A stretch of DNA of 13,759 nt. It comes from Baffinella frigidus (lineage: Eukaryota; Cryptophyceae; Cryptomonadales; Baffinellaceae). Position 1 is the stretch's first letter. Each line of letters begins with the position of its first letter. The stretch is from the NCBI GenBank assembly GCA_026770585.1, contig MU647817.1, positions 37,068 through 50,826 on the forward strand, given 5' to 3'. The notes below the pieces were generated by a model. It saw nothing but the letters and a program-made list of their open reading frames with translations, was not told the DNA's origin and did no database searches. Positions 13,658 to 13,759 of the stretch are shown in pieces. The translations under genes and the position numbers were made by a program.

Positions 13658-13759
13658 ACCCTAAACCCTGAACCCTGAACCCTGAACCCTGAACCCTGAA
13701 CCCTGAACCCTAAACCCTGAACCCTAAACCCTGAACCCTGAACCCTGAACCCTGAACCC
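13497..13759. repeat. CCCTGAA/CCCTAAA array after the stop codon
   Basis: Begins directly after TAA at 13496 and runs off the window: CCCTACA, then (CCCTCAA)n at 13620-13660, then (CCCTGAA)n. It would form the 3' UTR or flank of the plus-strand gene; no AATAAA or TGTAA signal is seen. Confidence 0.92.

Noticed and set aside
13497-13759. A true chromosome end at the right edge
   Set aside because: The array is very degenerate and the plus strand is C-rich; a real right-hand telomere would be G-rich on the plus strand. The left-hand arrays are likewise in the wrong orientation.

Overview
The window looks like nuclear DNA of a photosynthetic or other protist with plant/alga-type telomeres. It is full of degenerate TTTAGGG-like 7-mers (TTTAGGG, TTTGGGG, TTCGGGT, TTTATGG, GTGTAGG), is fairly GC-rich, and its coding sequence is cut into short exons with GT..AG borders (GTACGT, GTGCGT and GTAATG type donors). 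A prasinophyte green alga, haptophyte, dinoflagellate or cryptophyte would fit; I cannot choose between them. I see no rRNA, tRNA, CRISPR array, bacterial operon or virus gene.

Most long open frames here are not genes. They are translations of the 7-mer repeats (GFRVSGF-type peptides) or shadows. The coding signal is in short exons, most of them shorter than 60 codons, which I found by translating the non-repetitive islands between the arrays and checking splice-site phase. Two divergent split genes emerge. On the minus strand, from an ATG at 4885 leftwards to beyond the window edge, is a Sel1-like-repeat (SLR) solenoid gene. Exons at 4838-4885, 4055-4108, 3198-3262, 1872-1979 and 637-702 give recognisable Sel1 repeats; one exon appears to be missing between the third and fourth. 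On the plus strand, from an ATG at 5153 in a strong GCCATGG context to a stop at 13496, is a nine-exon gene. All eight of its introns are phase-compatible and the model encodes about 498 residues: a short basic N-terminus, one membrane segment, a charged coiled-coil-like region, a Pro/Ala linker and a long Ala/Lys-rich C-terminus with internal repeats. I do not recognise its family.

The two ATGs are 267 bp apart, with a shared promoter region holding a TATAAAAA box and a set of CTAAGTTG/CAACTTAG motifs. The telomere-like repeats change strand near this promoter: mostly TTTAGGG on the plus strand to the left and mostly CCCTAAA to the right. The C-rich form is therefore mostly in the sense strand of both genes and supplies much of their introns.

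The most striking structure is a system of exon echoes. Nearly every internal exon is accompanied in its flanking introns by partial, decayed copies of itself. Copies of the 5' exon edge with its splice acceptor lie upstream, and copies of the 3' edge with its donor lie downstream. In each family only one copy keeps an open frame and both splice sites. Introns therefore seem to have grown by repeated local duplication of exon-intron junctions, later filled with telomere-like repeats and small foldback (MITE-like) elements. Two such element families are present twice each and a third once, and one has landed inside an exon-edge echo, which gives a relative date.
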